Source of the DNA: CAYYYA01 sp964517065
GTDB taxonomy: Bacteria; Patescibacteriota; Patescibacteriia; UBA1558; 2-01-FULL-52-15
DNA length: 64,000 nt
Direction: 5' to 3'
Assembly (NCBI GenBank): GCA_964517065.1
Contig: CAZFBK010000002.1
Location: 4,843-68,842, forward strand
The notes beneath the pieces were generated by a model. That model saw nothing but the letters and a program-made list of their open reading frames with translations. It was not told the origin of the DNA and did no database searches. Below, piece by piece: positions 24,419 to 32,771 of the stretch (its first letter is position 1; each line of letters starts with the position of its first letter). Position numbers and translations under genes: made by a program.

Positions 24419-24610
24419 TTATTTCTGTTTGCGTTGATTCAGAGCGGTCAAAACCTGAGCAATCGTTTTCTTCACCTGACGAATCTCACGAACATTTTTC
24501 ACCTGATTATTCGCCACGCTGAAATTCAACTCACGCAGCTTCACCTGAGACTCTTTCAGAACCTCGTGTAGTTTCTTGACTTCTGTGGCTGCTAATTCTT
24601 TGAACTTCAT
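24419..24610 (-). CDS. rpmC: 50S ribosomal protein L29
   Basis: Lies near the peptide exit tunnel and docks trigger factor and SRP. 63 residues: MKFKELAATEVKKLHEVLKE, ELRELNF-type core and VREIRQVKKTIAQVLTALNQRK. It lies 1 bp after the rplP stop. Confidence 0.94.
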   Translation of the reverse strand: MKFKELAATEVKKLHEVLKESQVKLRELNFSVANNQVKNVREIRQVKKTIAQVLTALNQRKQK

Positions 24611-24611
24611 A

Positions 24612-25019
24612 TTATTTAACGATGAATTTAATCTTCACAGGCAGTTTATGTCCAGCTAGAATCATAGCCTGACGGGCAACAGTCTCATCAACACCGCTCA
24701 TTTCAAACATCATAGTTCCAGGCTTAACCACAGCGACATAGTGATCAACTGCTCCCTTACCCTTACCCATCGGCATTTCATTACCTTTGGAGGTGATTGG
24801 CTTGTCCGGGAAGATGCGAATCCAAATATTACCACCGCGTTTTGTAAAGTTTGCCATGACTCGACGAGCAGACTCGATCTGTCGAGAGCTCACCCAGGCA
24901 GCGTCCATAGATTTGATACCAAATTGACCAAAGCTAATAGTAGTCATGCGCGTAGCATTACCTTTGATTTGATCACCGCGCATTCCTTTGCGGTATTTGG
25001 TTTTCTTTGGTGCTAACAT
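24612..25019 (-). CDS. rplP: 50S ribosomal protein L16
   Basis: Positions the A-site tRNA. I start at ATG 25019 (MLAPKKTKYRKGMRG; 135 residues), since the longer frame translates the word-repeat spacer. ISFGQFGIKS, RGGNIWIRIFPDKPIT, MGKGKGAVDHYVAVVKPG and RQAMILAGHKLPVK are all present. Confidence 0.97.
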   Translation of the reverse strand: MLAPKKTKYRKGMRGDQIKGNATRMTTISFGQFGIKSMDAAWVSSRQIESARRVMANFTKRGGNIWIRIFPDKPITSKGNEMPMGKGKGAVDHYVAVVKPGTMMFEMSGVDETVARQAMILAGHKLPVKIKFIVK

Positions 25020-25098
25020 AGTAGTTTGGTAGATTAGTAGTTTGGTGGGTGGGTAGATAATGTTGTTATCTACCACGCTACCAAGCTACTGGCTAATC
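25020..25098. repeat. word-repeat inverted tract (L16-S3 gap)
   Basis: Core hairpin GGTAGATAA-TGTTG-TTATCTACC (25052-25074), flanked by TAGTTTGG words on the left and CTACCAAGCTACT on the right. Confidence 0.65.
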
Positions 25099-25779
25099 TT
25101 ACTTCTGTTTAATCTCTTCTCTTTTAACTTTATTGGCTTCTTTGGCTTCAAACTGTAAACCTTTATAGATCCAAATTTTCAAACCGATCGTACCGTAGGT
25201 GGTCTGCGCAATGCCGCGTGAATAGGCGATATTGGCACGCAGGGTATGTAATGGGATTTTGCCCTGAGTCAGAGTCTCGCGACGAGCGATTTCTGCTCCG
25301 TTCAAACGACCGCTGATGACGATCTTCACTCCCTCTGCTCCCGCTTTCATCACTTTCTCAATAGTTTGCTTCATCACACGTCGGAAGGCGATACGCTTCT
25401 CAATGTCAGAAGCCATTAACTGTAGTACTGCTCCTGGTGATAAATTAATCTTCTCTACTTCAACGACATTGATTTTCAAATTAACTTTCGGCGGCAAGTA
25501 TTTCTGAGCAATAACCTTTTTCAAATCTTCAATACCCGTACCGCCACGACCAATTACCAAACCCGGTTTTGCTACGGTGATATTGATAGTGATTTCTCCA
25601 CGAGAACGTTCGATCTCAATACGGTCAATACCAGCCTCTTTGATTTTGGTCTTCAAGTATTTACGAATCTTGATATCCTGTTCCAATAGCTGAGAATATT
25701 CTTTGCCACTGTACCACTTCGAAGACCACTGCTGTGTCAACCCGAGGCGAAATACTACTGGATTTACTTTCTGTCCCAT
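25099..25779 (-). CDS. rpsC: 30S ribosomal protein S3
   Basis: Part of the mRNA entry site with helicase activity. The KH domain contains VIGRGGTGIEDLKK, and the C-terminal domain runs IAFRRVMKQTIEKVMKAGAEG, ISGRLNGAEIARRE and GTIGLKIWIYKG. 226 residues, complete, with no SD. Confidence 0.98.
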   Translation of the reverse strand: MGQKVNPVVFRLGLTQQWSSKWYSGKEYSQLLEQDIKIRKYLKTKIKEAGIDRIEIERSRGEITINITVAKPGLVIGRGGTGIEDLKKVIAQKYLPPKVNLKINVVEVEKINLSPGAVLQLMASDIEKRIAFRRVMKQTIEKVMKAGAEGVKIVISGRLNGAEIARRETLTQGKIPLHTLRANIAYSRGIAQTTYGTIGLKIWIYKGLQFEAKEANKVKREEIKQK

Positions 25780-25783
25780 ATGA

Positions 25784-26257
25784 TTATTTGGTCTTTTTAG
25801 CTGGTGTCTTTTTAGCTACAGCTTTCTTGACTGCCGGCTTAGCTGTTTTCTTTGACTCGGTGATAACCTCAGCCTCAGCTGGAGCAGCTACTTTGGCTGT
25901 TTCTTTCTTAGTTTCTTTGGCCTGTTTCACACCTAAGGTAATTTCTAAATGAGCTGCATGCTTCTTGTATCCATGAGCAGCACCCATGGCAGCTGGTCGG
26001 ATGCGTTTCAAAGCTACGCCCTGATTCACTAGGATAGTTTTGATAAATAAATCTTCCGCTTTCAAATCGGCATTATGACTGGCATTAGCCACTGCTGAGC
26101 GCAACGTTTTCAAAACCAAAGGCGCACTACGCTGTGTTAGCATCATCAATCTGCGTTCAGCCTCATGCACCGATAAACCTTTAATTGCATTAGCAACCAA
26201 CCTCATCTTGCGAGAGGAGACGCGTATGTGTCGTAGTTGTGCTTTGATCTCAGTCAT
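25784..26257 (-). CDS. rplV: 50S ribosomal protein L22, with long tail
   Basis: Lines the exit tunnel. The core is residues 1-112 (VSSRKMRLVANAIKG, SAVANASHNADL, KRIRPAAMGAAHGYKKHAAHLEITL). A tail of about 45 residues rich in Ala, Lys, Glu and Val follows, ending VAKKTPAKKTK. The tail is not part of the canonical fold. Confidence 0.97.
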   Translation of the reverse strand: MTEIKAQLRHIRVSSRKMRLVANAIKGLSVHEAERRLMMLTQRSAPLVLKTLRSAVANASHNADLKAEDLFIKTILVNQGVALKRIRPAAMGAAHGYKKHAAHLEITLGVKQAKETKKETAKVAAPAEAEVITESKKTAKPAVKKAVAKKTPAKKTK

Positions 26258-26339
26258 GTTTTTTAAGTAGGGTCAGGATTAAGGGTCTGGGTCAGGGCTA
26301 GGTCCTTCTGACCCTGTCCCTGATTACTGACCCTGTTTA
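26258..26339. repeat. word-repeat inverted tract (S19-L22 gap)
   Basis: AGGGTCAGGATTAAGGGTCTGG-style words on the left and TGACCCTGTCCCTGATTACTG-style words on the right form an imperfect long palindrome. Confidence 0.65.
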
Positions 26340-26633
26340 TTATTTCTTCGGGGCTGGGGCTGCCTCGGCTTTGGCCATCTTACCACCATGTCCAATAAAC
26401 TTCTTCGATGGTGAGAATTCTCCCAATTTATGTCCAACCATATTTTCTACTACTAGTACGTTAATATGATTTTTACCGTTATGGACTCCGAATGTGAAAC
26501 CAACCATCTCAGGAGTAATTGTACTAGCCCGTGCCCAGGTTTTGATGATTTCTTGTGAGCCCACCTTTAACTTACCGACTTTCTTCATCAGGCGCTCATC
26601 AACGTAAGGTCCTTTTTTTAAACTTCTTGACAT
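26340..26633 (-). CDS. rpsS: 30S ribosomal protein S19
   Basis: Forms a head complex with S13. I start at ATG 26633 (MSRSLKKGPYVDERLMKK, 97 residues) rather than in the spacer. TWARASTITPEMVG, HNGKNHINV and MVGHKLGEFSPSKKFIGH are present; an Ala/Pro/Lys tail ends it. Confidence 0.97.
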   Translation of the reverse strand: MSRSLKKGPYVDERLMKKVGKLKVGSQEIIKTWARASTITPEMVGFTFGVHNGKNHINVLVVENMVGHKLGEFSPSKKFIGHGGKMAKAEAAPAPKK

Positions 26634-26731
26634 ATTTTTAGTTTGGTAGGTTTGTAGATTGGTAGAGGGGTAGTTTGGTAGATTCATTCGGCGTTGCTAT
26701 CTACTACGCTACCAAGCTACTATACTACTAT
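26634..26731. repeat. word-repeat inverted tract (L2-S19 gap)
   Basis: TAGTTTGGTAG, GTAGATTGG and TAGAGGGG words face TATCTACTACGCTACCAAGCT-type words, giving an imperfect hairpin about 90 nt long. Confidence 0.6.
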
Positions 26732-27565
26732 TTACTTGCTTCGGCGTTTAACGATTAATCTGTTGGAATATTTCTTGCTCTTACGTGTACGTACACCCAA
26801 AGCGTGTTTACCTGTGTAGGTCTTTGGATATTTCAAACCGATAGAATTCTTAGCTTCTCCACCACCATGAGGATGGTCAACCGGGTTCATTACCTTACCA
26901 CGGACCGTCGGCTTGATACCACGGTGACGCATGCGTCCAGCTTTACCCCAACGAACGTTGAAGGCTTCTGGGTTGCTTGGTACACCAATAGTAGCGGAAC
27001 AATCCTGACTAAGCAAACGAATTTCACCGGAAGGAAGCTTGACCTGAGCCTTGATACCGTCGAGAGCCATCAAAGTTGCGGCATTACCGGCGCTACGACA
27101 CATCTTACCGCCGCCGTTGACTGCTAATTCTAAATCATGGATGAACATACCGGTAGGGATGAAACGTAATGGCATGCGGTTACCAGCTTGAATAGTGATA
27201 GCTTTCTTCGAAGACATCAGCTTATCACCGAGCTTCATCTCTTGGCTGGCAATAATGTAACGTTTGGCACCATCAGCATAATTCAACAAGGCGATACGTG
27301 TATTGCGGTTTGGATCGTATTCAAAAGCCATGATGGTAGCCGGAATATCATATTTATCACGTTTGAAATCTACGATACGGACAAACTGCTTAGCTCCGCC
27401 GCCTTTGTGACGGACCGTAATTGAGCCGGTGTTGTTGCGGCCTGAGAATTTCTTGCGTGGATATACCAAAGCCTTCTCAGGACGTTTATCCGAAATCATC
27501 ACATCTTTCAAGATGCTGGTATGACGTCGAGCTGACGTAGTTGGTCTGTATAATTTAATCGGCAT
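26732..27565 (-). CDS. rplB: 50S ribosomal protein L2
   Basis: Essential for subunit association and the peptidyl transferase centre. Signatures: GRNNTGSITVRHKGGG, AGNAATLMALDGIKAQVKLPSGEIRLL, and VMNPVDHPHGGGE with the conserved His. 277 residues, complete. Upstream is an A-rich AAAAGTC word repeat. Confidence 0.98.
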   Translation of the reverse strand: MPIKLYRPTTSARRHTSILKDVMISDKRPEKALVYPRKKFSGRNNTGSITVRHKGGGAKQFVRIVDFKRDKYDIPATIMAFEYDPNRNTRIALLNYADGAKRYIIASQEMKLGDKLMSSKKAITIQAGNRMPLRFIPTGMFIHDLELAVNGGGKMCRSAGNAATLMALDGIKAQVKLPSGEIRLLSQDCSATIGVPSNPEAFNVRWGKAGRMRHRGIKPTVRGKVMNPVDHPHGGGEAKNSIGLKYPKTYTGKHALGVRTRKSKKYSNRLIVKRRSK

Positions 27566-27605
27566 ATCCTAATTTTTGACTTTTGACTTTTAACTTTTGA
27601 ATTCT

Positions 27606-28007
27606 TTAGACTCCTTCAAACACACTGATAGTCTGCCCTGTCTTCAAGGTAACAACTGCTTTCTTGATGGCGTTTTTTTTGCCCATACCACCAGCACGTT
27701 TGACGCTCTTACCCTGAATCTTGATCATCTGGACTGATACCGCGTCAACATTGTACATTGCTTTCAAAGCTTTTTTCACTTCAATTTTATTGGCACGTGG
27801 AGCGATAGCCAGTACATACTGATGCTGCGCGTGCAAACGTGCGGATTTCTCTGAAACAACCGGTCCAAGGATAATATTCTGCAAAGAGTAGCGAGAAAAC
27901 TGTGACTCGGATGCAACAGGGGCCTCTTTCGTCACTGGCTTAGCAGCAACTTTCTTCTCGGTTGCAGCGACGTTCGCACTTTCCGTTTTTTTATTAAAAA
28001 TTCCCAT
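27606..28007 (-). CDS. rplW: 50S ribosomal protein L23, with N-terminal extension
   Basis: Exit-tunnel rim protein and docking site for trigger factor and SRP. The core starts near residue 42 (NIILGPVVSEKSARLHAQHQYVLA) and includes EVKKALKAMYNVDAVSVQMIKI and the Lys/Gly loop. The ~40-residue N-terminal Ala/Val/Lys/Glu extension is not conserved in the family. Confidence 0.95.
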   Translation of the reverse strand: MGIFNKKTESANVAATEKKVAAKPVTKEAPVASESQFSRYSLQNIILGPVVSEKSARLHAQHQYVLAIAPRANKIEVKKALKAMYNVDAVSVQMIKIQGKSVKRAGGMGKKNAIKKAVVTLKTGQTISVFEGV

Positions 28008-28008
28008 A

Positions 28009-28644
28009 TTAGCGGTAGATACTTTCTAAGCGTTCTAACAAACGTTGCGGGATGATCAGCCATTCATACTTCATCAGATCAACAACGTTTAAACTATGAG
28101 CAGCAATGGTCTGAACTCGAGGAATATTTTTGGCTGCGCGAATGACTGATTTATCTTCAGCATCAGTTACAATCATCGCTTTACGGCCCTTGCTTGGAAA
28201 CTTCTGCAACGCGCTGCTCAATGATTTAGTTTTGCTCTCACCCAAAGTCATAGAATCAACGATGACTAAACGTTCGCTTTTCACTTTATCAGATAACACC
28301 ATCGCCAAAGCTTTGCGGCGCATCTTTTTATTGATATCCAAATGATAGTTGCGTTCGTTGGTAGGACCGAAGGTAACACCTCCACCGACCCAGATCGGAG
28401 AACGGGTAGAACCGTGACGGGCACGGCCGGTACCTTTTTGTTTCCAAGGTTTCTTACCACCTCCACGCACTTCACCACGACCCAAGGTATGAGCGATAGA
28501 AGCGCGGCTAGCAGCCTGCTGAGCTACTACCACTTGCTGGATCAGTACTGGCTTGGAAGCTACGCCGAAAAGTCTGGCCGGTAATACTTGCTTACCAACT
28601 TCTACTCCTGTCATATTGTAGATAGATACCTTGATGTCTGACAT
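28009..28644 (-). CDS. rplD: 50S ribosomal protein L4
   Basis: Exit-tunnel constriction protein; in enterobacteria it also represses the S10 operon. RASIAHTLGRGEVRGGGKKPWKQKGTGRARHGSTRSPIWVGGGVTFGP spans the tunnel loop, and the globular domain follows. 211 residues, complete. Confidence 0.97.
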   Translation of the reverse strand: MSDIKVSIYNMTGVEVGKQVLPARLFGVASKPVLIQQVVVAQQAASRASIAHTLGRGEVRGGGKKPWKQKGTGRARHGSTRSPIWVGGGVTFGPTNERNYHLDINKKMRRKALAMVLSDKVKSERLVIVDSMTLGESKTKSLSSALQKFPSKGRKAMIVTDAEDKSVIRAAKNIPRVQTIAAHSLNVVDLMKYEWLIIPQRLLERLESIYR

Positions 28645-28648
28645 ATAA

Positions 28649-29440
28649 TTATTTTGCTTCTTCGGTTACCACTGGCTCTTCTGCTACTGGTTCAGCAATT
28701 ACCACTTCTGGAGCCGCTTCAACAACTTCCGGTGCAACTTCTACTGGTGTCTCTTCTACGGCTACTTCTGCAACAGCTTCAGGCTTGGTAACTTCTGGGG
28801 CTACATCAGCCTCTGGCTGAGCAACTTGTTTAACAATAAGATCGCCATCCATCTGTAGCATCACTAAACCATTACGAGCTCCTGGTACAGCGCCTTTCAA
28901 GTAAATTAAATTTTGTGCCTGATCGATTTCGACAATTTCTAAATTCAAAACGGAAATATTCTCATCTCCCATGTGTCCGCCCATACGTTTACCTTTGAAA
29001 ACGTGCTGAGGCTCACCGGCTCCGATAGAGCCAGGCATGCGCTCTTGATCTTTGTGACCATGCGTTTTCGGTGCACCGTGGAATCCATGACGTTTGACGA
29101 CACCTTGGAAACCTTTACCTTTGGACACGCCGGTAACTTTGACCTTATCGCCGACGGCAAAAGTAGACAGATCGATCTGCTGACCGCGTTCTACTTTGTC
29201 ATGAGCGATAAACTCACGTAACCAACGGAAGTTGGATAAATTTTTCAAATGACCCTGCAATGGTTTGCTCAATGTTTTCTTGTGGCCATAGCCAACTTGG
29301 ATAGCGGTGTAGCCATCCTTCTCACCTTTGACTTGGGTAATGGTATTTGGTTCAGCCTTAACCACCGTTACTGGCAAAACAGTACCGTCAGCGGCAAACT
29401 TCTGTGTCATTTCAACTTTTTGTCCGAGGATGAATTTCAT
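28649..29440 (-). CDS. rplC: 50S ribosomal protein L3, with acidic tail
   Basis: Initiates large-subunit assembly and touches the peptidyl transferase centre. LGQKVEMTQKF opens; GVSKGKGFQGVVKRHGFHGAPKTHGH, PGSIGAGEPQHVFKGKRMGGHMG and LKGAVPGARNGLV are diagnostic. After residue ~208 a tail of about 55 residues made of Glu, Val, Ala and Pro follows. Such an acidic tail on a ribosomal protein is unusual. Confidence 0.97.
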   Translation of the reverse strand: MKFILGQKVEMTQKFAADGTVLPVTVVKAEPNTITQVKGEKDGYTAIQVGYGHKKTLSKPLQGHLKNLSNFRWLREFIAHDKVERGQQIDLSTFAVGDKVKVTGVSKGKGFQGVVKRHGFHGAPKTHGHKDQERMPGSIGAGEPQHVFKGKRMGGHMGDENISVLNLEIVEIDQAQNLIYLKGAVPGARNGLVMLQMDGDLIVKQVAQPEADVAPEVTKPEAVAEVAVEETPVEVAPEVVEAAPEVVIAEPVAEEPVVTEEAK

Positions 29441-29718
29441 ATCTCTTTACTATCTAAATAAGCCACAATTCTATACTTAACTTCGAGGTTAAGGACAAAA
29501 TCGTGGCTACCAAATTGGCGACAACTTTCGCCTGCGTTATTTGATGTTGGGCTACTGCAGAGCTTTGGGAACTCTGCCGAACGATTTTCCTTACCTGAGA
29601 CTCAAATCCTTGTATCTACTTTCTGGCGGCCGTTGGCCGACATCAGCCCGTGGCTGACTCGCCTCTACTACGTTACCAGAGTTGGCTACAAACAATGAGA
29701 ATCTCTTACTGACTAATA
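29441..29718 (-). promoter_or_regulatory. structured 278-nt gap between rpsJ and rplC
   Basis: S10 and L3 genes are normally almost adjacent. Here the gap holds nested stems: AGCCAC (29461) with GTGGCT (29503) enclosing CTTAAC/GTTAAG, then GGCGA/TCGCC (29517-29532), CAGAG/CTCTG, GGCC-GTT-GGCC and CAGCC/GGCTG (about 29620-29660). No ORF is supported. It could be an autogenous leader, a processing site or a partial terminator within the operon. Confidence 0.45.
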
Positions 29719-30063
29719 TTATTTAATTTCGATATCTACACCGGCTGGTAATGACAGACTGGTCAGAGCATCAATGGTCTTCGCTTGAGGATCAATGATG
29801 TCGATCAACCGCTTATGCGTACGCATCTCGAACTGATCGCGGGCATTCTTGTGAACGAAGGTAGCACGCAGTACAGTGTATTTCTGCTTCTCGGTAGGAA
29901 GCGGGATCGGACCGACTACCTTGGCACCGCTACGAAGAGCTGCGTCAATGATAGTTTTCGTCGATTGATCAATTATCTTATGATCAAATGACTTGATCTT
30001 AATCCGAATACGGGTGTGTACTTCGGGCGTTGCTTCTGTTGGTTTGTGCGTACTTGTTGCCAT
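29719..30063 (-). CDS. rpsJ: 30S ribosomal protein S10
   Basis: Small-subunit head protein and NusE in antitermination. RIRIKIKSFDHKIIDQSTKTI, GPIPLPTEKQKYTVLRATFVHKNARDQFEMRTHKRLIDI and the closing LPAGVDIEIK are typical. 114 residues, including about 12 extra at the N-terminus. It lies downstream of tuf, separated by a strong hairpin. Confidence 0.97.
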   Translation of the reverse strand: MATSTHKPTEATPEVHTRIRIKIKSFDHKIIDQSTKTIIDAALRSGAKVVGPIPLPTEKQKYTVLRATFVHKNARDQFEMRTHKRLIDIIDPQAKTIDALTSLSLPAGVDIEIK

Positions 30064-30107
30064 GTAAATATTACTAACGAACTAATCTCAAGGTACAAAA
30101 TGCTACT

Positions 30108-30141
30108 GCAGCTCACTCCGAGAGGTCTCGAAGTGAGCTGC
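30108..30141 (-). promoter_or_regulatory. strong hairpin between tuf and rpsJ
   Basis: GCAGCTCACT (30108-30117) pairs with AGTGAGCTGC (30132-30141), with an inner CGAGA/TCTCG stem and a 2-nt loop. It has no proper T-run, so an RNA-processing or stability element is more likely than full termination. Confidence 0.6.
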
Positions 30142-30149
30142 GTTAGATA

Positions 30150-31340
30150 TTATTTTAGAATTTTCGTAACCACACCAGCACCTACGGTATGACCGCCTTC
30201 ACGGATAGCGAAGCGCAGTTGTTCTTCCATAGCTACAGGAGCGATCAACTTCACCGTCAAACTGACAGTATCTCCAGGCATAACCATCTCTGTACCTTCT
30301 GGCAAGATAACCTCACCCGTAACATCAGTAGTACGGAAATAGAACTGTGGCTTATAACCTTTGAAGAATGGAGTATGACGACCACCTTCGTCTTTGCCCA
30401 AGATATAAACTTCAGTGGCAAATTCGCTGTGTGGGGTGACAGAACCTGGTTTAGCTAATACCTGACCGCGTTCTACTTCGTCTTTCTTGGTACCGCGGAG
30501 CAAGATACCGGCGTTATCGCCAGCCATACCTGATTCTAACTGTTTGTTGAACATTTCAATACCAGTAACGGTAGTCTTCTGGGTGTCTTTCAAACCGATG
30601 ATTTCCATTTCTTCACCAATCTTGACCTGACCGCGTTCGATACGACCAGTAACTACAGTACCGCGACCTTCGATAGAGAAGATATCTTCGATAGGCATCA
30701 AGAACGGTTTCTCGATTTCGCGAACTGGATCTGGGATGTAGTCATCCAACTTAGAAACTAATTCCAAGATTGGCTTAGCATCTTCACCGGTTGGGTTCTG
30801 CAAAGCTTTCAGAGCTGAACCACGGATAATAGGAGTGGTATCGCCTGGGTAGCCGTTCTTTTTCAGTAAATCACGGATTTCTTCTTCAACTAATTCAACC
30901 AATTCCATATCATCTACTTGGTCGATCTTGTTCAAGAAAACAACGATGTAAGGCACACCAACCTGGTGAGCTAACAAAATGTGTTCTTTGGTCTGAGGCA
31001 TAGGACCATCAGCAGCAGAAACAACGAGAATAGCACCGTCCATCTGAGCGGCACCGGTGATCATGTTCTTGACGTAGTCAGCGTGACCTGGACAATCAAC
31101 GTGAGCGTAGTGACGCTTGTTTGATTCGTACTCTACGTGAGCAGTAGCGATAGTAATACCGCGCTCCTTCTCTTCTGGAGCTTTATCGATCTCATCGATA
31201 CCCTTTGCTGTAGCAGCGTTGCCATTAGCGGCCAACACATGCAACAAAGCAGCGGTCAGAGTGGTCTTACCGTGGTCAACGTGGCCGATTGTACCGACGT
31301 TAACGTGTGTCTTAGAACGATCGAATGCTTGCTGTGCCAT
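30150..31340 (-). CDS. tuf: elongation factor Tu
   Basis: GTPase that delivers aminoacyl-tRNA to the ribosome. G1 GHVDHGKT (19-26), the effector region with KERGITIATAHVEYE, G3 DCPGHADYV, G4 NKID, and the kirromycin/GE2270 regions of domains 2-3 are all in place. 396 residues, full length. It is one of few native genes with an SD (AAGGAG, 11 nt upstream). A strong promoter lies about 190 nt upstream, and a CCCTGAACC hairpin (31366-31388) just precedes the SD. Confidence 0.99.
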   Translation of the reverse strand: MAQQAFDRSKTHVNVGTIGHVDHGKTTLTAALLHVLAANGNAATAKGIDEIDKAPEEKERGITIATAHVEYESNKRHYAHVDCPGHADYVKNMITGAAQMDGAILVVSAADGPMPQTKEHILLAHQVGVPYIVVFLNKIDQVDDMELVELVEEEIRDLLKKNGYPGDTTPIIRGSALKALQNPTGEDAKPILELVSKLDDYIPDPVREIEKPFLMPIEDIFSIEGRGTVVTGRIERGQVKIGEEMEIIGLKDTQKTTVTGIEMFNKQLESGMAGDNAGILLRGTKKDEVERGQVLAKPGSVTPHSEFATEVYILGKDEGGRHTPFFKGYKPQFYFRTTDVTGEVILPEGTEMVMPGDTVSLTVKLIAPVAMEEQLRFAIREGGHTVGAGVVTKILK

Positions 31341-31365
31341 TTATTTTGATACTCCTTGAGGCAAC

Positions 31366-31388
31366 CCCTGAACCGTAATGGTTCAGGG
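31366..31388 (-). promoter_or_regulatory. leader hairpin just upstream of the tuf SD
   Basis: CCCTGAACC (31366-31374) and GGTTCAGGG (31380-31388) form a perfect 9-bp stem with a 5-nt loop in the tuf leader. It could influence SD access or mRNA stability. Confidence 0.5.
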
Positions 31389-31539
31389 TTTCTACCCAGT
31401 CGCCTGTATTTATTAAATTAAAAAATATGTGAACTGTCTCTCCGAAAATGATTTCGTAAGATGACTGCCACCCTACGTTGAAACTTCGGGTGGTTTGCCT
31501 GTATTTTTGTATTTCCATACATGATGACAGGCAAAAAAG

Positions 31540-31568
31540 ATTATAGCACTGCTCTATAGATTTTGCAA
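31540..31568 (-). promoter_or_regulatory. strong promoter of the tuf-S10-spc operon
   Basis: On the minus strand TTGCAA (31563-31568), 17 nt, TATAAT (31540-31545). Start near 31533; the leader contains TTTGCCTGT/ACAGGCAAA and CCACCC/GGGTGG stems. Confidence 0.85.
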
Positions 31569-31616
31569 GGGCTAGGTTCAAATCAGCAGTATAAATGATT
31601 TTTTGGCTTATTTTAG

Positions 31617-31720
31617 CCCCGTTAGAGACCTTTTAGCCTAGCTTCATTGAAACCTCGGTCGCAAAGTATCTAGGTGAAGTGATAGTTTGGAACCCGTCAA
31701 AATTGAGGTCTCTAACGGGG
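31617..31720. repeat. CCCCGTTAGAGACC inverted repeat, family member 1
   Basis: CCCCGTTAGAGACC (31617-31630) and GGTCTCTAACGGGG (31707-31720) are perfect 14-bp inverted arms 76 nt apart. They lie between the stop of the gene at 31737 and the tuf promoter. Related palindromes occur at 44435-44470 and 46406-46431. Confidence 0.75.
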
Positions 31721-31736
31721 TTAGCCCCAAAAATGT

Positions 31737-32413
31737 CTAGATAATCTCCTCTTGCGGCTCAGGGTAATATTGCTCATCTTCCATGTTATCGAGATCCGGT
31801 CGTTCTTTGATCTCGGTAGCAAAGGCACCTTCATCCGGCTGAGCAATTACCTGAGCCAGTAGAGCCTCTTGNNNNNNNNNNNNNNNNNNNNNNNNNNNNN
31901 NNNNNNNNNNNNNNNNNNNNNNNNNNNNNNNNNNNNNNNNNNNNNNNNNNNNNNNNNNNNNNNNNNNNNNNTAGCAAAGGCACCTTCATCCGGCTGAGCA
32001 ATTACCTGAGCCAGTAGAGCCTCTTGCCGGGCTTTTTTCTCCTCTGCTGGGCTAAGCTCTGGCGCTACTACCGGCTCGTAGGTCGGTGCTGCCATGGCTG
32101 CTTTGCGAGCTTCACGGGGCTCGTTTTCAGCGCGGGATTCTTCAGAGTCCATCTGGCGAATACTGCTGACGCGGAACTGAGCCAAATCGTAGTCAACCAG
32201 ATCAGGCTGTCCAGACTTCCAGGAAGCCACCAAATGGTTGATTTTCTCCAGTAATTCTTCCTCTGTCAGGTGGGTAACTTTGGACTCTTCACGCAATAAA
32301 GACCTATAGTTAGCCAAATTCATGATCATATAAGGATCGCCCTCAGTATCCATGACAATGAGTCTATCACCTGTTTCTTTGACCAAATTGAGGATTTCTT
32401 GGAGTTTTTTCAT
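31737..32413 (-). CDS. Phd/YefM antitoxin-like N-terminal protein, interrupted by an assembly gap
   Basis: The gene runs from ATG 32413 into the N gap and out the other side. The 55 bp on each side of the gap are identical; if the duplication and Ns are collapsed, the frame continues cleanly from GAFA into TEIKERPDLDN and ends at TAG 31737-31739, giving 173 residues. The first ~45 residues (LQEILNLVKETGDRLIVMDTEGDPYMIMNLANYRSLL) resemble the short DNA-binding fold of Phd/YefM antitoxins. The rest is acidic, Ala/Pro-rich and likely disordered. No toxin gene is adjacent. In CPR such proteins are common and may not be antitoxins. Confidence 0.75.
31872..31971. other. 100-N scaffold gap with 55-bp identical flanks
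   Basis: Exactly 100 N. Bases 31817-31871 and 31972-32026 are the same 55-bp sequence. This is what two contigs sharing a 55-mer end look like when scaffolded rather than merged, so the true gap is very likely zero or negative. Confidence 0.9.
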
Positions 32414-32590
32414 AAGGGGTCGTAATTCGTAATGCGTAATAGCGTAATATTGAAGCTACTTTAGTTTAAATATACGGAAAAGTAAAGTTTGGAAAAATGG
32501 GCGTAATACGTAAAGCGTAATAGGGAATAAAGCGTAATACGTAATTAGGGACTTCCCCTATTACGAATTACGTATTACGCCCGCGCTAAC
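32414..32590. repeat. word-repeat inverted tract (CGTAATACGTAAT type)
   Basis: Words such as GTAATTCGTAATGCGTAAT recur on the left and ATTACGAATTACGTATTACGC on the right. A GCGCTAACGCGC palindrome closes it. It marks the native boundary just before the island promoter. Confidence 0.7.
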
Positions 32591-32600
32591 GCGCGGGTCA

Positions 32601-32629
32601 TTGACTTCCTCCCAAATAAATGATTTAAT
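32601..32629 (+). promoter_or_regulatory. promoter of the island operon
   Basis: TTGACT (32601-32606), 17 nt, TTTAAT (32624-32629). A leader of about 135 nt with small hairpins (TTGGCGA/TTGCCAG, GGTC/GACC) precedes the first SD. Confidence 0.7.
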
Positions 32630-32771
32630 ATTGAATCCGATTGGCGACAAAATTGCCAGTCAAAAGGTCTTTTCATCTAGACCGCGCAAGCTGCGGTTAA
32701 TCATATATCGATCAAGATCACACAACCCAGCCGCTGCCTGATACTAGCAGGTGAGCAAAAGGAGTATCCTC

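Noticed and set aside
29520..29700. A tRNA in the rpsJ-rplC gap
   Set aside because: Several hairpins are present but no cloverleaf with a T loop (TTCRANNC) or acceptor pairing could be drawn.
31847..32413. Protein ending KRLYWLR through the N gap
   Set aside because: The 100-N spacer shifts the frame artificially; collapsing the 55-bp duplicate gives a better continuation to 31737.
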